64,000 nt of DNA from Roseateles koreensis (lineage in GTDB: Bacteria; Pseudomonadota; Gammaproteobacteria; Burkholderiales; Burkholderiaceae_C). Below the pieces are notes generated by a model, which worked only from the letters and a program-made list of their open reading frames with translations, did not search any database and had not been told where the DNA came from. The DNA is taken from NCBI RefSeq assembly GCF_028595305.1, contig NZ_JAQQXS010000009.1:62001-126000 (forward strand). Reading direction: 5' to 3'. Positions 54,739-63,128 of this stretch are shown one piece after another (within the stretch, counting starts at the first letter, position 1; each line of letters starts with the position of its first letter). The position numbers were made by a program, and so were the translations under genes.

Positions 54739-54756
54739 CCGCATTGACCCCACTGA
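54730..54756 (+). repeat. 9-bp tandem repeat giving three in-frame stop codons at the end of livM
   Basis: CCGCATTGA (54730-54738, the final codons of livM) is repeated exactly at 54739-54747 and imperfectly as CCCCACTGA at 54748-54756. A decayed fourth unit CCGACTCAT follows. Three TGA codons are in frame. Confidence 0.9.
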
Positions 54757-54846
54757 CCGACTCATCTTGATTCACTGTTCTTGCCCGACCCGAGGTTCCA
54801 TCTAAAACAGCGTGCCCAAGCGTGCGCATCACCGGAGACAACGTTC

Positions 54847-56175
54847 ATGAAAAACCTGACAACCTTCGTGCTGACGTCCACCTTGGCTGTGCTGAGCCTG
54901 GTGGGCAGCGCCGCCGTGGCGGGGGCCGAGACCAAGGAGCAGTTCTTCCCCTTGCTGGTTTACCGTACCGGGCCTTATGCGCCCAATGGCACGCCCTGGG
55001 CCAATGGCAAGCAGGACTACATCAAGATGGTCAACGCGCGCGACGGCGGCATCAATGGCGTGAAGATCACGTTTGAAGAATGCGAAACAGGCTACGCCAC
55101 CGACAAGGGTGTGGAGTGCTATGAGCGCTTGAAAGGCAAGGGCGCCAGCCTGTTCGATCCGCAGGCCACGGGTATCACCTTTGCGCTGACCGACAAGGTG
55201 ATCAAGGACAAGATACCGCTGGTCACGCTGGGCTACGGCCTGGCGGCATCGCAGGACGGCGGTGTCTTCAAATGGAACTTTCCCTTGATGGGCAGCTACT
55301 GGACGGCGGCGGACATGCTGATCCAGCACCTGGCCAAGAAGGAAGGCGGCTTCGATAAATTGAAGGGCAAGAAGATTGCGCTGGTCTATCACGATTCGCC
55401 CTTCGGCAAAGAGCCCATGCCGCTGTTGGACGAGCGCCAGAAGATGCATGGTTTTGAGCTGATTAAGATCCCGGTGACGGCGCCCGGCGTCGAGCAAAAG
55501 TCCGCCTGGCTGCAAGTGCGCCAACAGCGGCCCGACTATGTGCTGCTGTGGGGCTGGGGCGTGATGAACTCCACGGCGCTGAAAGAGGCGCAAGCCACGG
55601 GCTACCCGCGCGAGAAGATGTACGGCGTCTGGTGGGCGGGCGCTGAACCTGATGTCAAGGACGTGGGTGAGGGCGCCAAGGGCTATAACGCCCTGGCGCT
55701 GAACACCTCGGGTCAGGCGCCTAAGGTGATTCAAGACATCCTCAAGTACGTGCATGCCAAGGGCGAGGGTACGGGCCCCAAGGATGAAGTGGGGTCGGTG
55801 CTCTACACGCGGGGTTTGATCATCCAGATGCTGGGCGTGGAGGCCGTGCGGCGTGCGCAAGAGCGCTTCGGCAAGGGCAAGGTGATGAGCGCCGAACAAG
55901 TGCGCTGGGGCCTGGAGAACCTGGCGCTTGACCAGAAGCGGCTGGACGCGCTGGGCTTCTCGGGCGTGCTGCGCCCCATCAGTACCTCTTGCCAGGACCA
56001 TATGGGCTCGACCTGGGCGCGCGTGCACACCTGGGACGGCGCGAAATGGAACTTCAGCTCCGATTGGCTGCAAGCCGACGAGCAAATCCTCAAGCCCATG
56101 GTGAAGGTGGCGGCCGAAAAATACGCGGCGGAGAAAAAGCTCGAGCGTCGCACGCCCGCTGACTGCCAATCCTGA
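54847..56175 (+). CDS. Liv-type ABC transporter substrate-binding protein (LivK-like)
   Basis: 442 residues from ATG 54847. Signal peptide about residues 1-29 (ending VAGAETK). Type I periplasmic binding fold: FFPLLVYRTGPYAPNGTPWA, GGINGVKITFEECETGYATD, KIALVYHDSPFGKEPMPLL. Longer than LivK for branched-chain amino acids and typical of receptors for aromatic or other organic acids. Its neighbours (two CoA ligases) support an acid ligand. Confidence 0.9.
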   Translation: MKNLTTFVLTSTLAVLSLVGSAAVAGAETKEQFFPLLVYRTGPYAPNGTPWANGKQDYIKMVNARDGGINGVKITFEECETGYATDKGVECYERLKGKGASLFDPQATGITFALTDKVIKDKIPLVTLGYGLAASQDGGVFKWNFPLMGSYWTAADMLIQHLAKKEGGFDKLKGKKIALVYHDSPFGKEPMPLLDERQKMHGFELIKIPVTAPGVEQKSAWLQVRQQRPDYVLLWGWGVMNSTALKEAQATGYPREKMYGVWWAGAEPDVKDVGEGAKGYNALALNTSGQAPKVIQDILKYVHAKGEGTGPKDEVGSVLYTRGLIIQMLGVEAVRRAQERFGKGKVMSAEQVRWGLENLALDQKRLDALGFSGVLRPISTSCQDHMGSTWARVHTWDGAKWNFSSDWLQADEQILKPMVKVAAEKYAAEKKLERRTPADCQS

Positions 56176-56180
56176 CTGCC
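56159..56180 (+). repeat. 9-bp direct repeat around the stop codon of the LivK-like gene
   Basis: CTGACTGCC occurs at 56159-56167 and 56172-56180 (13-bp period). The second copy contains the TGA stop at 56173-56175. Confidence 0.55.
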
Positions 56181-56214
56181 CGTCTTGATGCCCTCGCCAC
56201 TTGCAAAGGCCCCC

Positions 56215-57039
56215 ATGAGCAACGCCAACCTGCTTCTCAATGTCAACGGCATCAAGGTGATTTACAACCATGTGATTCTCGTGCTGAAGGGCGTGTCCCT
56301 GCAGGTGCGAGAAGGCAGTATCGTGGCCTTGCTCGGCGGCAACGGGGCGGGCAAGACGACCACGCTGAGGGCGATCAGCAACTTGCTGGAGGGCGAACGC
56401 GGCGAGGTGACCAAGGGGGCGATCGAGCTGCGTGGCGAGCGCATTGAAAAGCTCTCGACCGCACAAATGGTGGAGCGGGGTGTGGTTCAGGTGATGGAAG
56501 GGCGGCATTGCTTCGCCCATCTCAGCATCGAAGAGAATTTGCTCACCGGCGCCTACACCCGCAAAGACGGCAAGGCTGCGGTGGCGACCACGCTGGAAAA
56601 GGTCTACAGCTATTTCCCCCGTCTCAAGACCCGGCGCGGTAGCCAGGCCGCCTACACCTCCGGCGGTGAGCAGCAGATGTGCGCCATCGGCCGTGCCTTG
56701 ATGGCCAATCCCCGCATGGTGCTGCTGGACGAGCCTTCGATGGGTTTGGCACCGCAGATCGTGGCAGAGGTGTTTGAGATCGTCAAAGACCTGAACGCCC
56801 GTGAAGGCGTGACCTTTTTGCTCGCCGAACAAAACACCGGCATGGCGCTGCGTTATGCCGACTACGGCTACATCCTCGAGAGCGGCCGCGTGGTGCTGGA
56901 CGGCGAAGCCCATGCTCTGCGTGAAAACGAAGACGTGAAGGAGTTCTACCTCGGCACCGGTGGCGCGAGCGCTGACAACCCGCGCAAGAGCTTCAAGGAC
57001 GTGAAGAGCTACAAGCGCCGCAAACGCTGGTTGGCCTGA
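56215..57039 (+). CDS. Liv-type ABC transporter ATPase (LivF-like)
   Basis: 274 residues from ATG 56215 (an ATG at 56185 is possible). Walker A GGNGAGKTT, signature YTSGGEQQMCAIGRAL, Walker B MVLLDEPSMGLAPQ and a switch region AEQNTGMAL, in which Gln-Asn replace the usual His. Second ATPase of the importer. The C-terminus is Lys/Arg-rich (KSYKRRKRWLA). Confidence 0.91.
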   Translation: MSNANLLLNVNGIKVIYNHVILVLKGVSLQVREGSIVALLGGNGAGKTTTLRAISNLLEGERGEVTKGAIELRGERIEKLSTAQMVERGVVQVMEGRHCFAHLSIEENLLTGAYTRKDGKAAVATTLEKVYSYFPRLKTRRGSQAAYTSGGEQQMCAIGRALMANPRMVLLDEPSMGLAPQIVAEVFEIVKDLNAREGVTFLLAEQNTGMALRYADYGYILESGRVVLDGEAHALRENEDVKEFYLGTGGASADNPRKSFKDVKSYKRRKRWLA

Positions 57040-57047
57040 CGGTCAGG
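57035..57047 (+). other. Small hairpin covering the livF stop codon
   Basis: CCTGA-CGG-TCAGG, with the TGA stop in the left arm. Short; significance uncertain. Confidence 0.3.
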
Positions 57048-57085
57048 GTCCACGGATTCAACGCCTCAAGGGACAGGATCAGACG

Positions 57086-58363
57086 ATGAGCCATAGCCAT
57101 GACGCCGCATTTTTTGATGCGATGGAAACGCAAGATCCGGTACAGCGCGAGCAAATGTTGATGCAGGCCTTACCGCAACAGGTCGCGCATGCGCAAGCCG
57201 CCACCTCCGCATTCACCGAAATTCTGCACGGCGTAGACGCCCTCGCCGTCAACAGCCGGGAGGCCCTGGCCCGCTTGCCTGTCACCCGCAAGAGCGAGTT
57301 GCTGGCGCGCCAGCAGGCGGGGCGGGCGAGCGACCCATTTGGTGGCTTTTCAGCCATCGGCTGGGCTGGGCTGGCGCGTGCGCAGGGCGCGCTGCGGGTG
57401 TTCCAGTCGCCCGGCACGATTTATGAACCACAAGGGCACGGCGACGACTTCTGGCGTGTGGCGCGTGCCTTGTACGCGGCGGGCATGCGCGCGGGTGATT
57501 TGCTGCACAACAGTTTCAGCTACCACCTGACACCGGCGGGCGCCATGATGGAGGCTGGCGCGCACCGGATGGGTTGCACCGTGTTTCCAGGCGGTGTGGG
57601 CCACACCGAGTTGCAGTTGCAGGCCATGGCGGAGCTGCGGCCACAGGGTTATGTGGGCACGCCCAGTTTTTTGAAGATCCTGCTCGACAAGGCTGCTGAA
57701 ACAGGCGTGGCAATCAGCTCGGTGCGCAAGGCGCTGTTCAGCGGCGAGGTTTTTCCTGCGGCGCTGCGTGATTGGATGGGCGAGCGGGGTGTGGCGGGCT
57801 ATCAGTGCTATGCCACCGCCGACCTCGGGTTGATTGCCTATGAAACGACCGCCCGCGAGGGCTTGGTGCTGGCCGAAGGGGTGATTGTTGAAATCGTCCG
57901 CCCCGGTAGCGGCGAGCCCCTGCCTGCGGGCGAGGTAGGGGAGCTGGTGGTGACGACCTTGACGCCCCACTATCCGCTGATCCGCTTCGGCACCGGGGAT
58001 CTCTCGGCCATCTTGCCCGGCACTTGTCCCACCGGCCGCAGCAATGCGCGTATCAAGGGTTGGATGGGCCGGGCGGACCAATCGGCCAAGGTGCGCGGCA
58101 TGTTTGTCCATGCCTCGCAGATGACCGAGATGCTACGTCGATTCCCCGAGTTAGGCCGCCTGCGTCTGGTGGTGGAAGGCGAGATGGCGCAAGACCGTAT
58201 GTGCTTGAAGGTTGAGGTGAGTGGCGCGCCCGAGGGATTGAGCGAGCGCTTGGCCCAGGCGCTCAGAGACATCACCAAACTGAGGGGCGAGATTGAACTG
58301 TTGCCGCCAGGCAGCCTGCCCAACGACGGCATCGTGCTTGAAGACGCGCGGCGCCATACCTGA
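57086..58363 (+). CDS. Phenylacetate-CoA ligase (PaaK)-like AMP-forming ligase
   Basis: 425 residues of the PaaK group: the start region ARLPVTRKSELLARQQ, YATADLGLIAYE at the acyl-adenylate site, and LTPHYPLIRFGTGDLSAIL. The C-terminal domain has GRADQSAKVRGMFVHASQM. It probably activates an aryl or arylalkyl carboxylic acid brought in by the Liv-type importer, as the last gene of the operon. Confidence 0.87.
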   Translation: MSHSHDAAFFDAMETQDPVQREQMLMQALPQQVAHAQAATSAFTEILHGVDALAVNSREALARLPVTRKSELLARQQAGRASDPFGGFSAIGWAGLARAQGALRVFQSPGTIYEPQGHGDDFWRVARALYAAGMRAGDLLHNSFSYHLTPAGAMMEAGAHRMGCTVFPGGVGHTELQLQAMAELRPQGYVGTPSFLKILLDKAAETGVAISSVRKALFSGEVFPAALRDWMGERGVAGYQCYATADLGLIAYETTAREGLVLAEGVIVEIVRPGSGEPLPAGEVGELVVTTLTPHYPLIRFGTGDLSAILPGTCPTGRSNARIKGWMGRADQSAKVRGMFVHASQMTEMLRRFPELGRLRLVVEGEMAQDRMCLKVEVSGAPEGLSERLAQALRDITKLRGEIELLPPGSLPNDGIVLEDARRHT

Positions 58364-58524
58364 ATGCCTGGCGGCGAATTCTGTCGCCGTCACCAAGCTC
58401 TTACGTAGTTTCCGTTGTCCGCCGCCCCTGCCTGGGTTCTAGCATTCAGGGGTGCGTCGCACTGCATTTCGGTGCGCGAGGGTGAGGGGCTCGAAATGAG
58501 CAAACGCGGGGCAAGGGCAGATAC

Positions 58525-59553
58525 ATGATGGGCCGCAGCGCTTGGAACTTCAAAAGACGCCGCTTGGCATGGGCATGGGCGGGGAAGGGCTTGGCCATAA
58601 CTTTGGCTTGGAGCGGTGTGCTGGCATCGGTTTGGGCCGTCGAGCCTGAGCGATCGTTGACTTTGATCGTGCCATTTCCGGCCGGCGGCCCCAGTGATCA
58701 ATTGGCCCGCAATTTGGCGCGCGCGCTGGGCAAGGCGCTGGCAACCGGGGTTCAGATCGAAAATATCGGCGGTGGCGGCGGCACGGTGGGGGTGCAAAAG
58801 GCCGCGCGTGCACAGCCTGATGGGCGCACCTTGCTGCTCCACCACATTGGCATGGCGACCGCGCCAGCGCTCTATCCGGCCCTGCCTTACAAGCCGCTGG
58901 ACGATTTTGAATACTTGGGCCTGCTGCAGGAGGTGCCCATGACCTTGGTGGGCCGACCAGGCTTGCCGGCCAAAGACTATGCACAGCTGAGCGCCTGGAT
59001 GGTGGCCAATCGAGGCAAGGTCAATTGGGCCAACGCGGGCCAGGGTTCGGCCTCCCATCTGTGCGGCCTGATGTTTCGCAACGTGACCCGGCTGGATCTG
59101 CGCAGCGTGCGCTATCGCGGTGCGTCCCCGGCCATGGCCGATCTGCTGGCGGGGCAGGTCGATTTGATGTGCGACATGAGCACCGACACTTTGGCGCAGA
59201 TCCGCAAGGGGCGCATTCGGGCCTACGCCGTGACCAGCAGCCATCGCCTGACGCAGGTGCCGGAATTGGCGGACGTGCCGACGCTGGATGAACTCGGGCT
59301 GAAAGGCTTTTCGGTGACCGTGTGGTACGGCCTTTACGCACCAGCCGGTACGCCCAAACCGGCGCTGGAGCGCTTGGCCAGTGCCTTGCAGCGTGTCCGC
59401 GCAGACCCTGACTTCATCGAGGGTGCCTCGGTCGCGGGGGCCAGCGTGGTGGTGGATGTGCGCGGTCAGGGCCTTGAGCACAAGCGTTTCGTCAAGGCTG
59501 AAATCATCAAATGGGGCGCAGCCCTGCGTGCCGCCGGTGACGAGGCCAATTAG
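58525..59553 (+). CDS. Bug-family tripartite tricarboxylate transporter receptor
   Basis: 342 residues. A signal peptide ends near VWAVEPE (residue about 39). Bug-fold motifs: LIVPFPAGGPSDQLARNLAR, GGGGTVGVQKAARAQPDG and YAPAGTPKPALERLASALQ. These receptors are greatly expanded in Burkholderiales and bind dicarboxylates, aromatic acids or amides. No TctA/TctB membrane genes adjoin it, as is usual. Confidence 0.9.
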   Translation: MMGRSAWNFKRRRLAWAWAGKGLAITLAWSGVLASVWAVEPERSLTLIVPFPAGGPSDQLARNLARALGKALATGVQIENIGGGGGTVGVQKAARAQPDGRTLLLHHIGMATAPALYPALPYKPLDDFEYLGLLQEVPMTLVGRPGLPAKDYAQLSAWMVANRGKVNWANAGQGSASHLCGLMFRNVTRLDLRSVRYRGASPAMADLLAGQVDLMCDMSTDTLAQIRKGRIRAYAVTSSHRLTQVPELADVPTLDELGLKGFSVTVWYGLYAPAGTPKPALERLASALQRVRADPDFIEGASVAGASVVVDVRGQGLEHKRFVKAEIIKWGAALRAAGDEAN

Positions 59554-59596
59554 GAATTCGTTCCACCCATTGGCGGGGCCGGGTGAGGCCTCAAAT

Positions 59597-60037
59597 TCAC
59601 AGGATGCGCAGCGGAATGGTCACGGGCCCATCGTTGAGCAGGCTGACTTGCATGTCCGCGCCGAACTCGCCGCACTGCACCACGGTGTGCTGGCTTTTGG
59701 CGAAGTTCAGGCAATGCTCGTAGAGCAGTCGGCCTTGCTCAGCCCCTGCTGCGCCGGTGAAGCTGGGCCGATTGCCGCTCGTGCAATCGGCTGCCAGGGT
59801 GAATTGCGAGACGATCAAAAGGCCACCGCCCACGTCTTGCACGCTCAAGTTCATCTTGCCGGCGGCATCGCTGAAGATGCGCAGCTTCAACGCCTTCTGA
59901 ATCAGCTTTTCGGCCTGCGCGGGGGTGTCGCCAGGCTCAGCGCAGACCAGCATCAGCAGGCCCTGGTCAATGGCGCCCGTGACGCGGCCGGCGACTTCGA
60001 CTTTGGCATGGCGGACTCTTTGCAATACGGCAATCAC
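59597..60037 (-). CDS. dtd: D-aminoacyl-tRNA deacylase
   Basis: Hydrolyses D-aminoacyl-tRNAs, protecting translation from D-amino acids. 146 residues from GTG 60037, with AAAGGAG upstream; the first residues [17 protein letters not shown] match the family start, so longer frames were rejected. Signature motifs SQFTLAAD and NDGPVTIPL (Gly-cisPro). Convergent with the Bug gene. Confidence 0.95.
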   Translation of the reverse strand: MIAVLQRVRHAKVEVAGRVTGAIDQGLLMLVCAEPGDTPAQAEKLIQKALKLRIFSDAAGKMNLSVQDVGGGLLIVSQFTLAADCTSGNRPSFTGAAGAEQGRLLYEHCLNFAKSQHTVVQCGEFGADMQVSLLNDGPVTIPLRIL

Positions 60038-60165
60038 GTGAGGCAACTCCTTTGCCCGCATTGTCGGTGAGCGGCAGGCGCGTCCTACAATCTTGCGCAA
60101 CAACGCCGCCCTCTTTGAATTTATCCCTAACTTTTAAAGCCCTCAGCTTTTCAGAGCACGCCACC

Positions 60166-61086
60166 ATGAAAATCGAGTCCGCCGCGCCCGCTACCACCAC
60201 CGAGGTCTCCCACATCGCGCCGCGCGAAAAGGCGGAGATTCTTTCTCAGGCCTTGCCCTATATTCGCAAGTTTCATGGCAAGACCATCGTCATCAAATAC
60301 GGTGGCAACGCCATGACCGATCCGGCGCTGCAGCAAGACTTTGCGGAAGATGTGGTGCTGCTTAAGCTCGTCGGCCTGAACCCGGTTGTGGTGCATGGCG
60401 GTGGCCCGCAGATTGAAGGCGCTTTGAGCCGCCTGGGCAAGAAGGGGCAGTTCATCCAGGGCATGCGCGTCACCGACGAAGAAACCATGGAAGTGGTGGA
60501 GTGGGTGCTGGCCGGCCAGGTGCAGCAAGACATCGTTGGCCTGATCAATGTGGCCGGCGGCAAGGCGGTGGGCCTGACTGGGCGCGACGGCGGCATGATC
60601 CGCGCCAAGAAGTTGAAGATGGTCGACAAAGACGACCCCGCCAAAGAACACGATGTGGGCCAGGTGGGCGACATCGTCAGCATCGACCCGAGCGTGGTCA
60701 AGGCCTTGCAAGACGACCAGTTCATCCCCGTCATCAGCCCTATCGGTTTTGGCGAACAAAACGAGAGCTACAACATCAACGCCGACGTGGTGGCCGGAAA
60801 ATTGGCCGAGGTACTGAAGGCTGAAAAGCTGGTGTTGTTGACCAATACGCCCGGCGTGCTCGACAAGGCGGGCAATTTGCTGACCGACCTCAGCGCTCGC
60901 GAGATCGATGCCTTGTTTGCTGACGGCACCTTGTCCGGCGGCATGCTGCCCAAGATTGCCTCCGCCCTGGAGGCGGCCCGCAGCGGCGTCAATGCCGTGC
61001 ACATCATCGACGGACGCGTCCCCCACGCCATGCTCCTTGAAATCCTCAGCGATCAGGCTTACGGAACGATGATTCGATCCCACTAA
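60166..61086 (+). CDS. argB: Acetylglutamate kinase
   Basis: Second step of arginine synthesis. 306 residues from ATG 60166. Phosphate-binding Gly motifs [10 protein letters not shown] and [10 protein letters not shown], plus [20 protein letters not shown]. The N-terminal helix before the kinase core (about 30 residues) is the type found in arginine-inhibited hexameric enzymes, so feedback control is likely. The stop codon lies in the loop of a long hairpin, and the region after it is duplicated. Confidence 0.97.
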   Translation: MKIESAAPATTTEVSHIAPREKAEILSQALPYIRKFHGKTIVIKYGGNAMTDPALQQDFAEDVVLLKLVGLNPVVVHGGGPQIEGALSRLGKKGQFIQGMRVTDEETMEVVEWVLAGQVQQDIVGLINVAGGKAVGLTGRDGGMIRAKKLKMVDKDDPAKEHDVGQVGDIVSIDPSVVKALQDDQFIPVISPIGFGEQNESYNINADVVAGKLAEVLKAEKLVLLTNTPGVLDKAGNLLTDLSAREIDALFADGTLSGGMLPKIASALEAARSGVNAVHIIDGRVPHAMLLEILSDQAYGTMIRSH

Positions 61087-61105
61087 GGGATCGGATCGTC
61101 GTTCC
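61063..61105 (+). other. 19-bp hairpin with the argB stop codon in its loop
   Basis: GGAACGATGATTCGATCCC (last codons of argB) pairs with GGGATCGGATCGTCGTTCC after the loop ACTAA. The two imperfect positions would be G·U pairs in RNA, so all 19 positions can pair. The loop contains the TAA stop (61084-61086). Confidence 0.85.
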
Positions 61106-61212
61106 GCGTCCGAGCGGAGCGAGGACTTGCGATGATTTGATTTCAGCGTGCCAGGTCACGAGGGATCGGATCGTCGTTCCGCGTCCGAGCGGAGCGAGGA
61201 CTTGCGATGATT
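61086..61212 (+). repeat. 75-bp tandem repeat (1.7 copies) starting at the argB stop codon
   Basis: A 52-bp block at 61086-61137 recurs identically at 61161-61212, giving a 75-bp period. It contains the right arm of the argB hairpin and GTCCGAGCGGAGCGAGGAC. It starts with the last base of the argB stop codon. Confidence 0.93.
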
Positions 61213-61571
61213 GGGCGCCCCCTGCGCCAATGCAGAGGCCGACTTTGGCGAAATTGCCACGGTTCTGAGTTTTCAGGCGGCAACACTTGTACCGCGTGAG
61301 TGCGACAGGGCGTCGCAAGTGGTATTCAACAAATCGACGCTATTCGTGAATTTGTCATGAGTTGATGGGGCATCTCAAGGGGGTTGTTCGTTTTCGGCGC
61401 AGCAACCCCATGATCGTAGGGTGAGTTTTGCGGGAAGCACGCGGTAAGGTGTACCGCAGAGCCTTCTCACTTGTCGCTTCGCGCTAGGCTGCCTGAAGGA
61501 GTAGGAAAACAGGGAATCGGCCCTTTGTTTTTTTGGCAGTCTGGCAGGCTTTCGACGCCTCAGTATTTGCC
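61213..61571. other. Intergenic stretch before the response regulator gene
   Basis: About 360 bp with no recognisable gene. It should carry the promoter of the response regulator. Confidence 0.4.
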
Positions 61572-62264
61572 ATGCCTACTTTTTCAGTGTTGATTGTCGA
61601 AGACCAGGCTCGGTTTCGCGATGCATTTGTCTTGTCCCTGTCGAGCGTCAGGGACATCCGTCTGGTCGGTGTTGCGGCTGACTTGATGCAGGGCACCCGC
61701 ATGTTTGATCACTACCGGCCCGATGTGTTGCTGGTCGATCTGGATCTACCGGGTGGTAGTGGCATCGACCTGATTCGGCATGCAGCGCAGGCCAAGCCGG
61801 ACTGCGATGTGATGGTGATCTCTGTGTTCGGCGACGAGCAACATGTCTTGTCCAGCGTGGAGGCAGGCGCCACGGGCTATTTGCTCAAGGACAGTCTGGC
61901 GCTGGATCTGCCCGACCAATTGCGCAGCTTGCGTGCGGGTGGCAGCCCCATCAGCCCCATCATCGCTCGCCGTTTGCTGCAGCGTCTCTCGCCAATCAGT
62001 GGCCCTCCCGGGAGCAGCTTTCTCGCCAAGGAGGCTCGTTTGCGCAGCCTGGTTGAAGAAGACGCGATTGCGCTCTCCGAGCAAGAGTCGCGCGTGCTGC
62101 ACCTGGCCGCAAAGGGCTTCACTTTTTACGAAATTGCGCAATTCATGGAGGTGTCCAGCCATACGGTGACCACCTACGTGAAGCGGGTTTATCGCAAGCT
62201 GCATGTACGCTCGAAGGTGGAGGCAATTTACGAGGCGAGGCGCTTGGGTTGGCTGCGTGATTGA
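61572..62264 (+). CDS. NarL/LuxR-type response regulator
   Basis: 230 residues from ATG 61572. Receiver domain about 1-120 (VLIVEDQARFRDAF; phospho-acceptor Asp in VLLVDLDLPGGSGID; Lys in GYLLKDS). C-terminal LuxR helix-turn-helix (LSEQESRVLHLAAKGFTFYE, then VTTYVKRVYRKLHVRSK). No histidine kinase gene adjoins it in this window, so its partner is elsewhere. Function unknown. Confidence 0.9.
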   Translation: MPTFSVLIVEDQARFRDAFVLSLSSVRDIRLVGVAADLMQGTRMFDHYRPDVLLVDLDLPGGSGIDLIRHAAQAKPDCDVMVISVFGDEQHVLSSVEAGATGYLLKDSLALDLPDQLRSLRAGGSPISPIIARRLLQRLSPISGPPGSSFLAKEARLRSLVEEDAIALSEQESRVLHLAAKGFTFYEIAQFMEVSSHTVTTYVKRVYRKLHVRSKVEAIYEARRLGWLRD

Positions 62265-62353
62265 GCAAGCTGCGGTGTGTCAGACGGATGGCATGACGAG
62301 CCATCACCGGGCTGTGACAGAATCGCCGGACCCCAGTTCAACCACTTCAGCCG

Positions 62354-63094
62354 ATGCCTGCATCTCTGCCCGAATTGATCGTCACCGCGTCGACCGTGCA
62401 GCCCGAGGCAGCGCGAGCGCTGGATGTTGCAAGCGCCGCCGACAGCAGGGTTGCGGAATCGGCCACCTCCGCACCCGCAACGGCAGCGGCAGCGGCAACC
62501 GTCCCAGCCGCACGCAAGCGACCCCGACCTGGTGAGCGGCGTGTTCAAATTTTGCAAGCGCTGGCGGGCATGTTGGAGCAACCGGGGGCGGAGCGGGTCA
62601 CCACCGCGGCGCTGGCGGCCAAGCTGGCGGTGAGCGAGGCTGCGCTGTATCGGCATTTCGCGAGCAAGGCGCAGATGTTCGAGGGGCTGATTGAGTTCAT
62701 TGAAAGCAGTATCTTCACGCTGCTGAATCAGATCGTCGAGCGCGAAGGTGCAGGGCAGGCTCAAGCGCAAAAAATCGTGGCGGTGTTGATGCAGTTTGGC
62801 GAACGCAATCCCGGCATGACCCGCGTGATGGTGGGGGACGCGTTGGTGTACGAGAACGAGCGGTTGGTGGCACGCATGAACCAGTTTTTTGACCGCATCG
62901 AGTCCACCTTGCGGCAAGTGTTGCGCAACGCCGCAGAGGCTCAGGGCTCGAGCACGCCCACGGTCGAGGCCAATGCGCAGGCGTCGGTGCTGTTGAGCTT
63001 CATGATCGGGCGCTTGCAGCGTTACGCCCGCTCAGGTTTCAAGCGCATGCCGACCGAGCAACTGGAGTTTTCGCTCAAGCTGCTGGTCGCTTGA
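62354..63094 (+). CDS. slmA: Nucleoid occlusion factor SlmA (TetR-like)
   Basis: 246 residues. The helix-turn-helix ERVTTAALAAKLAVSEAALY and RHFASKAQMFEGLIEFIE match E. coli SlmA closely. SlmA blocks FtsZ assembly over unsegregated DNA. A poorly conserved, Ala-rich N-terminal extension of about 55 residues precedes the domain. It is often near argB in betaproteobacteria. A 12-bp duplication follows its stop codon. Confidence 0.9.
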   Translation: MPASLPELIVTASTVQPEAARALDVASAADSRVAESATSAPATAAAAATVPAARKRPRPGERRVQILQALAGMLEQPGAERVTTAALAAKLAVSEAALYRHFASKAQMFEGLIEFIESSIFTLLNQIVEREGAGQAQAQKIVAVLMQFGERNPGMTRVMVGDALVYENERLVARMNQFFDRIESTLRQVLRNAAEAQGSSTPTVEANAQASVLLSFMIGRLQRYARSGFKRMPTEQLEFSLKLLVA

Positions 63095-63118
63095 TGACGC
63101 GGAGTTTGACGCGGAGTA
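63095..63118 (+). repeat. 12-bp tandem duplication after the slmA stop codon, with further in-frame TGAs
   Basis: TGACGCGGAGTT (63095-63106) then TGACGCGGAGTA (63107-63118), directly after the TGA stop at 63092-63094. Read in the slmA frame this gives three TGAs. Confidence 0.75.
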
Positions 63119-63128
63119 TTCTCAGCGA

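Noticed and set aside
54829-56913. Open frame of 694 codons antisense to the LivK- and LivF-like genes
   Set aside because: Same reason: a mirror frame of two well-supported genes, with no family motif.
61046-61318. Minus-strand open frame with a repeated peptide [17 protein letters not shown]
   Set aside because: The peptide repeat is just the translation of the 52-bp DNA repeat after argB, and the frame overlaps argB. No ribosome-binding site.
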